Shown: piece after piece, positions 47,476 through 58,279 of the stretch | Layout: each line of letters starts with the position of its first letter | How positions within the stretch are numbered: position 1 is the stretch's first letter | Assembly (NCBI RefSeq): GCF_000695255.1 | Contig: NZ_JMIB01000037.1 | Coordinates: 20,074-84,073, forward strand | Direction: 5' to 3' | Origin: Photobacterium galatheae | GTDB taxonomy: Bacteria > Pseudomonadota > Gammaproteobacteria > Enterobacterales > Vibrionaceae | Length of the DNA: 64,000 nucleotides | Program-made: the position numbers and the translations under genes | Notes under the pieces: generated by a model | What the model was told of the DNA's origin: nothing | Seen by the model: only the letters and a program-made list of their open reading frames with translations | Databases searched by the model: none

Positions 47476-49617
47476 TCAGCTGAGGTTGGCTTCCAGACCA
47501 CTGGCCCGCTGAATACAACGCTGGATACTGCGTTGCAGCACTTCAGGCCTGGCATACAGATACAGTCGCTCCTTGGCCCGCGTCACGCCCGTATACACCA
47601 GTTCCCGGGTCAGGATCAGACTGAATTCCGGCGGCAGAATCATCAGGGTATCGGCAAATTCCGAACCCTGAGATTTATGAATGGTCATGGCGTATACCAG
47701 CTCATGCTCCGGCAGGCGGCTGGGCAGAAAACTGCGGATACTGCCGTCCGGCATGTCAAAGTACACCCGCAGCGCCGGTCGCCCACGGCTATCCGTCCGC
47801 CCGTCCGGATCCGGCATTGCAATGCCAATATCACCGTTGTACAAACCGAGACCATGATCATTGCGGGTGATCATCACCGGCCGGCCAACATACCAGGTTT
47901 CATCCCCTGGTGAGATCCGCTTCTCCTTCGCCAGCTGACGTTCAATCCGGCTATTGAGCCCCTTCACGCCAAAATCGCCTTCCCGAAGTGCACACAACAG
48001 CCGGACACTGGCAAAACACCGCAGTACCTCAGCAGGCGATTTGCCCGCCGCAATGGCTTTCAGATAGTGGCTGTAAAAGTTCGACATTGCCTGAATCAGC
48101 TGCTGGTAGTACTCAGCCTCAAGCGGGTATTGCCGGATATCACTGTACCCTTGCTGCCAAACCGCAGCCAGCCGATCCGGCTGACCACTGTTGATCGCAC
48201 TTGCAAGCTGACCGATCCCCGAGAGCGCATGGAAACGGTAACTCTTTTGCAGCACACACAGGCAATCGGCAATCGGACTGGGTGAGGCTGATTGTCCGGC
48301 GGGCAACACAAAGCCGGTCATCTCACTCAACTGTTTGGCCTGCGGCACACTGTAGCCCTGACGGGCGAACGCACAGATGTCTCCCAGCACCGCTCCGGCT
48401 TCTACCGAAGCCAGTTGGTCTTTATCCCCCAGCAGAATCAGTTTGGTATGTATCGGCAGTGCTTCCAGCAGACGCGCCATCATGGGCAAATCAACCATAG
48501 AAGCTTCATCAACCACCAGGACATCTGCGTGCAACGGGTTTCCGGCATGATGACGGAAAGCAGCCCGCCCCGGAATCGCCCCCAGTAGCCGGTGCAGTGT
48601 ACTGGCCTGCGTTGGAATGGCAGCCTGGAGTGCCGGAGAAACCGGCAGCGACTGGACCGCTTGACCAATCGACTCAGTCAGCCGGGCCGCAGCCTTGCCA
48701 GTGGGGGCAACCAGTACGATATGAGGTACCTTGCTTGCATCGACAGACGCCGCTAAAGGCTGGTTTTGCATCACGAGCGCCGCCAGCAGTTTTGCCACCG
48801 TGGTCGTTTTCCCGGTTCCGGGCCCACCGGAAATCACAGCAAAGGGCCGACTCAGCGCGGTCGCCGCCGCGACCTTCTGCCAGTTCAGACAAGCCGAGAC
48901 CGGGATCAGAGTGTCCAGCGGTGTCAGGTCGGAAAAGCGCTGTGCCTGTGCCAGTACAACGTCAATCTCCGGCCAGTTCAGTGCGTCCGGCGTCACCACA
49001 TCCAGCAGATCGCAAACCGCTGAACGGCGACGTTCAGCACTGTCGCCGCCAGCTTTTCGCAGCGCCGACAGTGCATCAAACAAATAGAGATAGTTGCGGG
49101 CAAACAGGGTATCCAGCATCCCTGCCTGCAACACAGCCTGCTCCGACTGTGCAGGGTGAGCCGCAGCCAGCAGGCGACGGGCAACCGTCTGTTCATCCTG
49201 CCAGTAACGATGCAGATACAGGCGATCGTCACAAAGCACCAGCGGTGTCGGTCGTGAGCCATCCGAGACCGCCGCCGAGCCACTCAGAATCGCAGGCCAG
49301 CCGGCAGGCAACCGCCATGCATCCGGCAGTAAGGCCATCAGAGAGTCTGCAATCTCTTTCGGTAGCCCCAGCGGCTGACTCTGCTGAAATGACAGCGGCA
49401 GACAGACGTGGCCCCGACCCAGCTCCTGGCTCACCCAGACGGCTGCCAGCGCCAGCAAATCCCGGCGCGGCGCATCATCCTGCCCGGTGACCGAATCGCA
49501 GACAAATTTGGCAAACTGTGTATCGAGAGAGCGAAGGATGCCCAGACGCGCCAGCGCGTCCAGCGGTTCAATCATGTCCGATTGCCCGACTGGCATAGTA
49601 TGAGTTGATGTCGTCAT
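47476..49617 (-). CDS. recD: Exodeoxyribonuclease V subunit alpha
   Basis: 713 aa. Fast 5'-3' helicase of RecBCD and mediator of Chi control. Walker A GGPGTGKTTTVAKLLAAL lies near residue 265, Walker B DVLVDEASMVD follows, and the C-terminal motif TIHKSQGSEF is present. Its ATG shares one base with the recB stop (TGATG), so translation is coupled. It is longer than E. coli RecD (608 aa), mostly in inserted loops. Confidence 0.95.
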   Translation of the reverse strand: MTTSTHTMPVGQSDMIEPLDALARLGILRSLDTQFAKFVCDSVTGQDDAPRRDLLALAAVWVSQELGRGHVCLPLSFQQSQPLGLPKEIADSLMALLPDAWRLPAGWPAILSGSAAVSDGSRPTPLVLCDDRLYLHRYWQDEQTVARRLLAAAHPAQSEQAVLQAGMLDTLFARNYLYLFDALSALRKAGGDSAERRRSAVCDLLDVVTPDALNWPEIDVVLAQAQRFSDLTPLDTLIPVSACLNWQKVAAATALSRPFAVISGGPGTGKTTTVAKLLAALVMQNQPLAASVDASKVPHIVLVAPTGKAAARLTESIGQAVQSLPVSPALQAAIPTQASTLHRLLGAIPGRAAFRHHAGNPLHADVLVVDEASMVDLPMMARLLEALPIHTKLILLGDKDQLASVEAGAVLGDICAFARQGYSVPQAKQLSEMTGFVLPAGQSASPSPIADCLCVLQKSYRFHALSGIGQLASAINSGQPDRLAAVWQQGYSDIRQYPLEAEYYQQLIQAMSNFYSHYLKAIAAGKSPAEVLRCFASVRLLCALREGDFGVKGLNSRIERQLAKEKRISPGDETWYVGRPVMITRNDHGLGLYNGDIGIAMPDPDGRTDSRGRPALRVYFDMPDGSIRSFLPSRLPEHELVYAMTIHKSQGSEFADTLMILPPEFSLILTRELVYTGVTRAKERLYLYARPEVLQRSIQRCIQRASGLEANLS

Positions 49618-52600
49618 CAGGCGATGTCTCCCGGGTTCATCTGGCCATCGATCAGGTGTTCAAGTTCAGTCAGTAAGTCAAGGCTTGGCCGGGCATGGAA
49701 AATACCGCTGTTATCCTCACGACGGACACCACGCAAAAATAGATAGTACACACCGCCGAAATGCTGATGATAGTCATAATCCGCTTTGCGGCTCTTGAGA
49801 AAACGATGCAGGGCCAGCGCATACAGCTGATACTGCAAGTCATATCGGTGCTCTTTCATCGCCGCGATCAGCGCTTCACCGCGATACGCTTCATGGCTGT
49901 CTCCCAGCCAGTTCGATTTCCAGTCCAGCACGTAATATTTCCCCTGATGCTCAAACACCAGATCGATAAACCCTTTCAGCATACCGCTGACGGTGGCAAA
50001 TCCCAGCTCACCTGCGGTTGCTGACAAGGCATCATGACGGGCCAGTGCTTTATTCAGCAATGCAGAGGACAGCAGATGGATCGGCAGCATAAACTCCATT
50101 TCGACCAACCGCTGCTGCGGAGACAATTGCCCGAGCACCAGCGACTCACCATCCAGCGTACAGTGAAGCACCTGTTCAAGCAGTTGTTGCAACACCGGCA
50201 GCCAGTCAGAATCATAGTTTTCCTGACGCAACAGCTCACGAATGATGATCGTGGTCGCTTCGCTGTCGTGCGCCTCGGTGAACTCAATCTGCTCGAACAG
50301 GCTGTGGAGGAAGGTGCCCGGACGCGCACCTTTCGGAAACGTAAAAATTGATCGTTCCGGCGCTGCCATATCCACCTCAGCTTCTGCGGTTTCAAGCAGA
50401 CTGTCCTGAGATGAATCCGTATCAAAGCCGGGCAGTTCACTGGTGGCATCCAGTGTGGCATGCCCCTGTTTGACCAGTGACGAATAACTGGTAATCCACC
50501 ACGGATGGCCGACAGCACCGCTGAAGCTGGCCGCTTTCGGCACAGGTTGCTCCACTGGCGCGGGCTGCCAGAGATGATCCGGTAAAGATGGCGGTGCCGT
50601 GATACAGATATCCTCACTTTTTGCCAGCGTCTCCAGTGCCGCAGACAATTCAGCCAGCCCGCCCGGCTGACCGTTCTGAACCAGATAGCCAATCGCCGAC
50701 AGATGCAAACCGGTTGGCTCTTTGGTACTGCGTCCGTTACGTAATGGGGCCATACCGACATAACAGCCATATACGGCGCGGGTCAGGGCCACATAAATCA
50801 GACGCAGATCTTCAGCCAGACGCTCCTGCTCGGCCAGCGCCAGACTGGCATCTTCACCCCGGACATCCAGGACTGCCTGCTGGGAGTCCTGGTCATGATA
50901 AAGCGCGGTTTCGGTACTGCGATAGCGACAGACAAAGGGCAAAAAGACCAGATCGTATTCCAGTCCCTTCGATTTATGGATGGTCACGATTTGAACCAGA
51001 TTACGATCAGATTCCAGACGTAATTGCTGCTCGTCGCTGTTACCGTTCGGCGATTCTATATGCTCCGCCAGCCAGCGAATCAGTGCCTGATCGCTGTCCA
51101 GCGTCTGACTTGCCTGCTGCAACAACTCGCCCAGATGGAGCACATCCGTCAGCCGACGCTCTCCACCGTTTTCTCCCAGTAACCGCTCGGCGATCTGACG
51201 CCGGGTCAGGACCTGACGGATCATCGGCAGAACACCGCGGCGCTGCCACAAACTGCGATAATCGCGGAACTCAGCGATCCAGCGCTCCCACTCATCTTCC
51301 TCATTATTGAGCCGGTCCAGCTGAAAGGCACTGAGTGCAAACAAAGGGGTCGCCAGTGCTGCTCGCAGCGTGGTTTCCTGTTCCGGATACTGAACAGCCA
51401 CCAGCAAACGCAGCAGATCAGCCGCTTCCTGACAGGCAAACACACTGTCACGATTTGACAGATAGACACTGGCAATCCCCTGCCCGGCCAGCGCCTGACG
51501 GACCAGAGCCGCCTCTGAGCCGGTACGAACCAGCACCGCGATATCACCGGCCACCACCGGATGTTGCTCGTCACCGTTGACCAAGGCCGCCTGTCCCAGT
51601 TCAGACTGTGTCAGGATCGTCTGGATCTGCGCAGCCGTGGCTTCCGCCATCACGGTTTGATAATCACCATTCGTGACCGGCGCCTCGGCGTCCATCTGCC
51701 AGAAACACAGCGCCTGCTGACGTTCGCCGTTCAGCAACCAATGCCGTCCGGCCGCTTTCGGGCTGGGCTGAACGGGCAGAAATTGAATATCGCTATCGTA
51801 GATAAACGGGCTGTCCGGCAGTTCAAAGACCCGGTTGGCTGCTGCCACCATACTGGCCGTCGAGCGCCAGTTGGTGCCCAGCGTATAATGGGCGCTGACC
51901 TGCCGGCGGGCGCGGATATAAGTGAAAATATCCGCCCCCCGGAAAGCATAAATCGCCTGCTTGGGATCGCCGATCATCAAAAGGCCGGATACGTCAGCCG
52001 ATGACTCTCCCCCGGCAAACTCTTCCGGCAGATAAACCGTACTGAAGATCTGATACTGGAGCGGATCCGTATCCTGAAATTCATCAATCATCGCCACTGG
52101 GTACAGATGACGGATCCGGGCAGCGAGTGCGCCATTTCCGCTGTCACGATCCATCTGTAAAGCAGCCGCCAGTTGCGTTAACAGATCATCAAAAGAAAAC
52201 CAGCCCTTCCGCTGCTTTGCCTCGGCCAGCAGTTCCCGGCAAGCCCGGATCGCGTGCGCCAGAATCGGCTCCCGCACGCTGGGCGGGTTCGCCAGCAAAT
52301 CATGGATCGCGGCAAATACCGGATGCTCCGGCACCGTACCTTTGGTCGTTTTCTCTGCCAGCACCGCCTGATCAAACTTTTCCAGAGCATTCGGCAAACT
52401 GTAATCTGTGGTCGGCAGAGTGGCCCATTGGCCGACTTCATCCAGCGCTTTGGGCAAACTGGTTTTGGTATAGCTGCGCTTATTGACGCCAGAGTCGCTG
52501 ATCAGCGTTAAAAAGTCGGCCGCATGCTCACGCCAGCCCTGCTTGACCGCTTCTATCCGTTGCAGGTTCTGCTGGTGCAACTGGGCCAGATCACCAGTGA

Positions 52601-53288
52601 ACGGCGGCGCTTTCAACGTAACCGGTGCGCCCGACAAGAAAGGATTAATCGCTTGCAGCAGCATCTCCGGCGCTGGCCAGCATCGACGGATTTCACCAGC
52701 CAGCTCACGAGACAACGGATAGAAATAACGTCGCCAGTAATCGGCGGCGACCTGCGCCCTGAGCTGACTTTCTTCCGTGATGAATTCATTGGTAAACAAG
52801 CTGCCGGATTCAAATGCATTCTGAGTCAGCATCCGCTGACAAAAACCGTGAATGGTAAAAATCGCAGCTTCGTCTATTTGTCGTTCTGCCTGCAACAACA
52901 AGGTTGCCGATCGGGCATGATCCGGCAGATCAGCCAGCAGACTCGCCAGGATCGGATCTTCACTGCTTCCACGGCTGAAGGCGATCCGGGCATCATGAAT
53001 CCGACGACGGATCCGATCCCTCAGTTCTGCGGTTGCCGCTTCCGTGAATGTCACCACCAGGATCTGATCCACTGTCAACGGGTGCGGAAAAGCCGCCCCT
53101 GCTTCGCCGTGCCCTAACAGTAAACGCAAATACAGGCTGGCAATGGTGAAGGTTTTTCCCGTGCCCGCTGAGGCTTCTATCAGCCGGGCTCCATGCAGGG
53201 GGAACGTCATTGCGTCCAGCGGCTGTGGCCTGATCGCTGAATTATCCGTTGCTGTGGTCGCTGTCATCTCATCAACCTGGTTTGTCAT
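49617..53288 (-). CDS. recB: Exodeoxyribonuclease V subunit beta
   Basis: 1223 aa. UvrD-type 3'-5' helicase plus nuclease of RecBCD. Walker A ASAGTGKTFTIASLY is at residues 39-53, LMIGDPKQAIYAFRGAD is motif III, and VTIHKSKGLEYDLVFLPF is motif V. The C-terminal nuclease site is YVLDWKSNWLGDS (the D-K pair of the RecB family nuclease). The order recC-recB-recD lacks the ptrA gene that enterics have between recC and recB. Confidence 0.96.
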   Translation of the reverse strand: MTNQVDEMTATTATDNSAIRPQPLDAMTFPLHGARLIEASAGTGKTFTIASLYLRLLLGHGEAGAAFPHPLTVDQILVVTFTEAATAELRDRIRRRIHDARIAFSRGSSEDPILASLLADLPDHARSATLLLQAERQIDEAAIFTIHGFCQRMLTQNAFESGSLFTNEFITEESQLRAQVAADYWRRYFYPLSRELAGEIRRCWPAPEMLLQAINPFLSGAPVTLKAPPFTGDLAQLHQQNLQRIEAVKQGWREHAADFLTLISDSGVNKRSYTKTSLPKALDEVGQWATLPTTDYSLPNALEKFDQAVLAEKTTKGTVPEHPVFAAIHDLLANPPSVREPILAHAIRACRELLAEAKQRKGWFSFDDLLTQLAAALQMDRDSGNGALAARIRHLYPVAMIDEFQDTDPLQYQIFSTVYLPEEFAGGESSADVSGLLMIGDPKQAIYAFRGADIFTYIRARRQVSAHYTLGTNWRSTASMVAAANRVFELPDSPFIYDSDIQFLPVQPSPKAAGRHWLLNGERQQALCFWQMDAEAPVTNGDYQTVMAEATAAQIQTILTQSELGQAALVNGDEQHPVVAGDIAVLVRTGSEAALVRQALAGQGIASVYLSNRDSVFACQEAADLLRLLVAVQYPEQETTLRAALATPLFALSAFQLDRLNNEEDEWERWIAEFRDYRSLWQRRGVLPMIRQVLTRRQIAERLLGENGGERRLTDVLHLGELLQQASQTLDSDQALIRWLAEHIESPNGNSDEQQLRLESDRNLVQIVTIHKSKGLEYDLVFLPFVCRYRSTETALYHDQDSQQAVLDVRGEDASLALAEQERLAEDLRLIYVALTRAVYGCYVGMAPLRNGRSTKEPTGLHLSAIGYLVQNGQPGGLAELSAALETLAKSEDICITAPPSLPDHLWQPAPVEQPVPKAASFSGAVGHPWWITSYSSLVKQGHATLDATSELPGFDTDSSQDSLLETAEAEVDMAAPERSIFTFPKGARPGTFLHSLFEQIEFTEAHDSEATTIIIRELLRQENYDSDWLPVLQQLLEQVLHCTLDGESLVLGQLSPQQRLVEMEFMLPIHLLSSALLNKALARHDALSATAGELGFATVSGMLKGFIDLVFEHQGKYYVLDWKSNWLGDSHEAYRGEALIAAMKEHRYDLQYQLYALALHRFLKSRKADYDYHQHFGGVYYLFLRGVRREDNSGIFHARPSLDLLTELEHLIDGQMNPGDIA

Positions 53289-53601
53289 TATCTGCCCGCA
53301 TGCCGTGGCACCACCTTATCTCCGTGACGCATCATGTTTGACTCTGTTCGACTCAGGCAGCATAAAAAATGGGAAACTTTCTTTTTTACAAATATTTTTG
53401 TGATCACTCACGGGTTCAGCACTTTTTACCGTATTTCATTCTGATGTTTCTATCACTATGAGAAGTGTTTCACATTTTCACCCACCGGCTTTCTGTAGTA
53501 TCGCAGCCACGAAATTTGGTCTACCTCTGGACCTTGTGGCCGACCGGTGAACACCCTACACCTCATAATGATTTTGCCGGCGGCCACCTCGCTCTTCTTC
53601 C
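53289..53601. other. Non-coding gap between recC and recB
   Basis: 313 bp without a credible reading frame, where enterics carry ptrA. It contains AT-rich stretches (ACAAATATTTTTGTG near 53390) and a short palindrome GGTGAACACC near 53545. A recB promoter is likely here, but I could not pick one with confidence. No ptrA remnant is visible by eye. Confidence 0.6.
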
Positions 53602-56600
53602 CTAATCAACCGCTTCCAGATGCAATAACACAGGTTTGAGCACTTGCTCACCCCATGTCATCACGTCAGCCGCCAGATCGTCCTGCCATTCCGGCCAGAC
53701 ACGTGCAATATAAACATTGCTGCCCTCACCGCGGAACAAATAACTGTCGCTGAACGCGGCCGCCATTTTTTTCTGCGCTTTCGCCAGGCTGTCCTCATCC
53801 GTCAGCCAGTTGCCGCTTTTATCCTGAAGCGCTTCCAGCCCTGACAGCACCGTGCGCGGAAAGTAAGGCAGCGGGGCTGACTGGCCTGCCAGATAGCCGT
53901 CGATCAACACCGTCAGCTGCTTACGGGCATATTCCGCATCAACGGGTTTGATCCGAAGATGAGTCTCAATGCCGAGCAGATGAGTGGCCACCGGGGCTCC
54001 CTGAACCGCCAGTGCCAGATGTTCCATCCAGGCCTGAAGTATATCCTGAGCCCGGATTTTGCCCGGCCGGAAATGAAGTAACCCTTCTGCGGTACAGTGC
54101 CGCAACCACCCCTGCAAGCGAAGATTCCCTGCTGATGATTCAAGCGACAGGTCAATTTCCGGGTCTTCCATTCGGGTGGCCAGCAGGGCTGAGACCTGCT
54201 CAGCCAAGGGCAGAATCTGCTGCTTTTCCTGCGCCAGCGTCAGTTCACCAAAGGCTGCTATCGGCAGACTGCCCGCAGCCTGCTGCCGGGCCTGAAACTG
54301 TGCCAGTGCCTCAGACAAATCCTTCGATTGCTCTTTGGCTTCCAGCAGTGTCATCAGCAGGTTTTCGCGCAGCCGGTAACTCTGTAAACCATCCAGCGCG
54401 AAGGGCTCATCATCCGCCATGGCACCTTCGGCTGCCTGAAAGTACACCTTCAGCCGACGGTTGAAAAAATACTGAGCCGGTAAACGCCAGAAACGCTGTA
54501 GTTCCGCCAGCTCCATCACCGCAGACGTGCCGGATGACTCCGCCAGCGCCTCCAGCGCAACCGGTGCCAGTGGCTGATCCAGAAAATCCTCCTGAGCAAC
54601 CGATTCCCGACGGGCAGCCGAAAGCCACTCCGCCGCATAACTTGGCGTTGTTCCCCAAAATGCCTGCGGGCTGAAAGGCGTCAGCGGATGGTGACGGATA
54701 AGCTGCTGCAGTAACCGGGCCGCTGAATCGTCCGGCGGCAGGGCTTCATCGCCGGCCAGACAGAATCCCTGCTGGCAGTATTCCAGTAATTCACTCAGCA
54801 GGACCGACGGCATTTGCTCACTGTTATCCTGAATCGACCGACCGACGTAACTGATATACAGCTGCTGCTGGGCCGAGAGCATGGCTTCGAGGAACAGATA
54901 TCTGTCGTCATCACGGCGAGACCGGTCACCCGCACGCTGGCGGCCAACCATGAGATCAAAGCCTTCCGGAGCAATCGTGCGCGGATAAACGCCATCGTTC
55001 ATCCCCAGCAGGCAGACCACCTGAAACGGAATGGAACGCATCGGCATCAGAGTACAAAAGTTGATCTGTCCGGCCAGAAAGCGCTGACTGATCCGTTCAC
55101 CACTGAGTTTGTCATTGAGGTAGTCACGCATGATGGCCGGACTCAGGCTGTCGCCGTAACCGGCATCTTTGAGCTGCTGTTCCAGTTGTTGCAATTTCTC
55201 GCGGATCAGCCGAAGCACCAGCTCCCCTTCCGTATCCACGACAAAAAAATCGTCCAGTAACTGGTTCAGTACCGCAAACCAGCCGCTGGCTGAGTGGGGC
55301 TGATTCAGCACCTTCCGATAATGAATCAGTTGCTCGACAAAAACACTGAGCTGTCCGGCCAGTTCTGCCTCCATGCCCTGCACTTCATCGTAGGCCAGCA
55401 TTCCCTGATAGAGTCCGGCCTGCTGTGGCATGGCATAACCCAGTAGCATGCGCTGCAAACCAAACAGCCAGGTATTCTGTTTCTGATCCGGGAGTGCGAA
55501 CTCACGAGCGGTGTCGCCATCCAGCCCCCAGCGAATGCCCGCTTCTTCAATCCAGCCTTTCACCTGAAGAAAGCGTTCCGCATCCAGGCCATATCGGCGC
55601 ATGATCGCCGGCACTTCCAGCATTTCCGTCAGTTCTGAGGCATGGCAGCGGCTGTTTGGCAGATCCAGCAGTCGCAGGAACGCCAGCAACACCGGATTTT
55701 CCTGATCGGCGCTGCGGTCTGAAATCGAAAAAGGCAGATATCGCTCTGCCGGTGCATTGCCAAAAACCGCCTGAACGTAAGGGCTGTAAGCATTGATATC
55801 CGCGACCATGACCACGATGTCGCGCGGTGAGAGTTCAGGGTTGGCATCCAGCATCGCCAGCAAATTGTCGTGCAGCACTTCCACCTCCCGCATCGGCGAG
55901 TGGCAGACATGAACAGACAGTGAACGATCCTCGGCACTCATCGGCATCTTGTGCTGACTGTCGGCCAGTAGTTGATCATTCACCCGGTCTTCGAGCAGCA
56001 GAATATCAGACTGAATCGCATGCAGCAGGCTGTCAGCCGGGATATCCACAAAGGCATCGACTTCAAAGGCTTCCAGTTCAGACATCAGGTACAGGTTATC
56101 GCGCCCCAGTTTCCCCAGTGAGGCCAGCAGCGTGTTGCCGACCGCGGCTTCCTGATGGGTTTCGTCCACCAGATTCTGTTCCAGCGAGCCTTTCAGCACA
56201 CTCACATCTCCCACAGATTCACTGTGTTCATCGCGCCAGATCACCTGCTGGCGCTGCCTGGCTGCAAGGCGTGCCAGATATTTGCGGTCACGGACATCGC
56301 CCCAGTAATGACGACATGGGTTGGTGAACATCAGATGCACATCAATGTGCTGACCCAGCGCGGCCAGAGCATCCATATAGCGCGGTGGCAAAGCTGAAAT
56401 ACCAAACACAAACAACCGCTTGGGCAGCGTGTCCGGCAAAGGGGTCCCGGACTGCGCCGCATGATTCAGGGATTCAATAAAATCTTCGTAAAGATTAGCC
56501 CGGTGATACTTCGACTGCCCCTGCGACAAAATATGCGCGTACAGCGCCTGCCAGAGCATTGGCTGCCAGGGATGTTCCGCAGTGAGTTCCGGATCGATCA

Positions 56601-57057
56601 CGCCGCATTCCCAAGCCTGAATCCATTCCGGGCGGTACACCAGATACTGGTCAAAAATATCGGCAATTTTGGCCGATAGCTGATAGCGGCGCTGCTGATC
56701 GTCATCGTCGGCGAGATAACGCTTCAGCGGCGAAAATTCCGGTTGTTCCAGCAATCCCGGCAGCACCTTCATCAGCGACCAGGTCATGGCTTCTTTATTG
56801 AATGCGCTGCGCGCCGGCACATCCGGCAGCACTTTGGTGAACATATCCCAGATAAAGGTCGCCGGCAGCGGAAAAGCAATGTTCGCCGCGACACCCAACG
56901 ACTGCGCCAGCTCCAGTTTGAGCCACTGCGACATACCCGGGCTTTGCACCAGAATCTGCTCAGGAATAAAAGGATCAGAGAGCGGGTCACGGCGGACCAG
57001 CTCAACCAGCAGCGATTTCAGCAGGTCCAGTTGGTTGGAATGGTAGACAGTAAACAC
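53602..57057 (-). CDS. recC: Exodeoxyribonuclease V subunit gamma
   Basis: 1151 aa (E. coli 1122). Chi-recognition subunit of RecBCD with inactive helicase and nuclease folds. The N terminus FTVYHSNQLDLLKSLLVEL and VQSPGMSQWLKLELAQSLG are typical RecC. LMPMRSIPFQVVCLLGMNDG and the AYVGRS-like block ISYVGRSIQDN lie further along. The start is GTG because no in-frame ATG is available. It is the first gene of the recCBD block. Confidence 0.95.
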   Translation of the reverse strand: MFTVYHSNQLDLLKSLLVELVRRDPLSDPFIPEQILVQSPGMSQWLKLELAQSLGVAANIAFPLPATFIWDMFTKVLPDVPARSAFNKEAMTWSLMKVLPGLLEQPEFSPLKRYLADDDDQQRRYQLSAKIADIFDQYLVYRPEWIQAWECGVIDPELTAEHPWQPMLWQALYAHILSQGQSKYHRANLYEDFIESLNHAAQSGTPLPDTLPKRLFVFGISALPPRYMDALAALGQHIDVHLMFTNPCRHYWGDVRDRKYLARLAARQRQQVIWRDEHSESVGDVSVLKGSLEQNLVDETHQEAAVGNTLLASLGKLGRDNLYLMSELEAFEVDAFVDIPADSLLHAIQSDILLLEDRVNDQLLADSQHKMPMSAEDRSLSVHVCHSPMREVEVLHDNLLAMLDANPELSPRDIVVMVADINAYSPYVQAVFGNAPAERYLPFSISDRSADQENPVLLAFLRLLDLPNSRCHASELTEMLEVPAIMRRYGLDAERFLQVKGWIEEAGIRWGLDGDTAREFALPDQKQNTWLFGLQRMLLGYAMPQQAGLYQGMLAYDEVQGMEAELAGQLSVFVEQLIHYRKVLNQPHSASGWFAVLNQLLDDFFVVDTEGELVLRLIREKLQQLEQQLKDAGYGDSLSPAIMRDYLNDKLSGERISQRFLAGQINFCTLMPMRSIPFQVVCLLGMNDGVYPRTIAPEGFDLMVGRQRAGDRSRRDDDRYLFLEAMLSAQQQLYISYVGRSIQDNSEQMPSVLLSELLEYCQQGFCLAGDEALPPDDSAARLLQQLIRHHPLTPFSPQAFWGTTPSYAAEWLSAARRESVAQEDFLDQPLAPVALEALAESSGTSAVMELAELQRFWRLPAQYFFNRRLKVYFQAAEGAMADDEPFALDGLQSYRLRENLLMTLLEAKEQSKDLSEALAQFQARQQAAGSLPIAAFGELTLAQEKQQILPLAEQVSALLATRMEDPEIDLSLESSAGNLRLQGWLRHCTAEGLLHFRPGKIRAQDILQAWMEHLALAVQGAPVATHLLGIETHLRIKPVDAEYARKQLTVLIDGYLAGQSAPLPYFPRTVLSGLEALQDKSGNWLTDEDSLAKAQKKMAAAFSDSYLFRGEGSNVYIARVWPEWQDDLAADVMTWGEQVLKPVLLHLEAVD

Positions 57058-57162
57058 GCATCAGGCTCGCTATCAGACAAGAATGATCACGATTGTCTAC
57101 CAAGGCTTGCAGGGTGTAAACAGCGGCAGCTGTGACAGCCACCGCCCTTTCGGTTTCATCCG

Positions 57163-58134
57163 TTACATCGCCGGACGGCTCAGTGGTCGGCGGGCGGTAC
57201 AATAAAACGTCAGATAACGCACAATCACATACCCCACCACCACAGTGGCGATAAAAAGCTCAGCCAGTGCCAGCATGTGTACCTGCTCCGTATAAGCTGA
57301 CAGCAGCGGCTGAGTGCTCATCCAGTGCGCAGTTTTATACAGTGCTGTAGCCCCAATCACCATCGGGAACGTAAAGGCGGCATACGCCGGGCTGAACGGC
57401 AGACGCAACAAACGAAAGAAAGCCAGGTAAATCACCAGCGTCATCAGCAGACCAATGCTCGCCAGCAAAGCGACCATCAGCACCGAAGGCTGAGTCGCCA
57501 TCGTCAGATATCCGGCCAGAGACAGACTGGCTGGGGCCGCCAGAATCGCAATGGTCGGTTTGGCGGCATCCGGCACTTCATGACCCAAAATCAGCCGATA
57601 CAGCATCACCGGCAACATCAGGGCATAGGCACTCAGACCAAAGACCAGTAAACCATGCGCAAGCGGCCCCATCATGCCGCCCGGGAAAGTCACATCGGCC
57701 ACAATGATGCCAACCGGCGGTACAAACCAGCTGGGCACCATGTGATGCAGCGAAAAACCGGAAAAACGGTGATACACAAAACAGGCCAGAAAGATCAGGT
57801 GCATCACCACTGCCCCCAGCCAGAGTCCCTGTCCGAACGACGGTGCAAACGGGCCGAGTGCATGAGACACAACCATCACCGCCATAGAAAATGTTGGCAC
57901 GACACTCCCGACCACCGGGTGTTTCAGATCCTGCCAGAGCAATTGCGGATGCAGTGCAAATTTAACCGCCAGTCCCAGCAGCATCAGGGCAGCGATCGCG
58001 GCACTGCCCAGTTGCGCCAGACCATGAAAAGGCAGCGCATTCTCCCAGCACCAGCCGAGGCTGGCAATCGCCAGTGCCAGACCAGCCATAGGGGTCGGCA
58101 TGGCTGCAATTCGGTGTTTCCAGTGTCGGCGCAT
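57163..58134 (-). CDS. TDT-family transporter (TehA/SLAC1-like)
   Basis: 323 aa with about ten membrane helices. It resembles the tellurite-resistance/dicarboxylate transporter (TDT) family: PTPMAGLALAIASLGW at the N terminus, MVPSWFVPPVGIIVAD and FTFPMVIGATALYK are characteristic. The substrate is unknown (an anion or dicarboxylate is likely). It is divergent from the LysR gene at 58280, which probably regulates it. Confidence 0.85.
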   Translation of the reverse strand: MRRHWKHRIAAMPTPMAGLALAIASLGWCWENALPFHGLAQLGSAAIAALMLLGLAVKFALHPQLLWQDLKHPVVGSVVPTFSMAVMVVSHALGPFAPSFGQGLWLGAVVMHLIFLACFVYHRFSGFSLHHMVPSWFVPPVGIIVADVTFPGGMMGPLAHGLLVFGLSAYALMLPVMLYRLILGHEVPDAAKPTIAILAAPASLSLAGYLTMATQPSVLMVALLASIGLLMTLVIYLAFFRLLRLPFSPAYAAFTFPMVIGATALYKTAHWMSTQPLLSAYTEQVHMLALAELFIATVVVGYVIVRYLTFYCTARRPLSRPAM

Positions 58135-58279
58135 CAGCTTACTCTCTCTGTTCAGTTATTTTTCTTTTTATCGATAGAGACAGTGTACTGAGATGCATAG
58201 GTTTAGAATAATTGAATAAATTGAAAGATAGGTTAAATTTAACTGAACTTATTCAAGTCACTTCAAGAAATGGTCCGCC

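Noticed and set aside
48597..49490. Open frame of about 300 codons on the plus strand opposite recD
   Set aside because: Pro/Ser/Gln/Arg-rich composition typical of antisense to a GC-rich helicase gene, with no recognisable domain.
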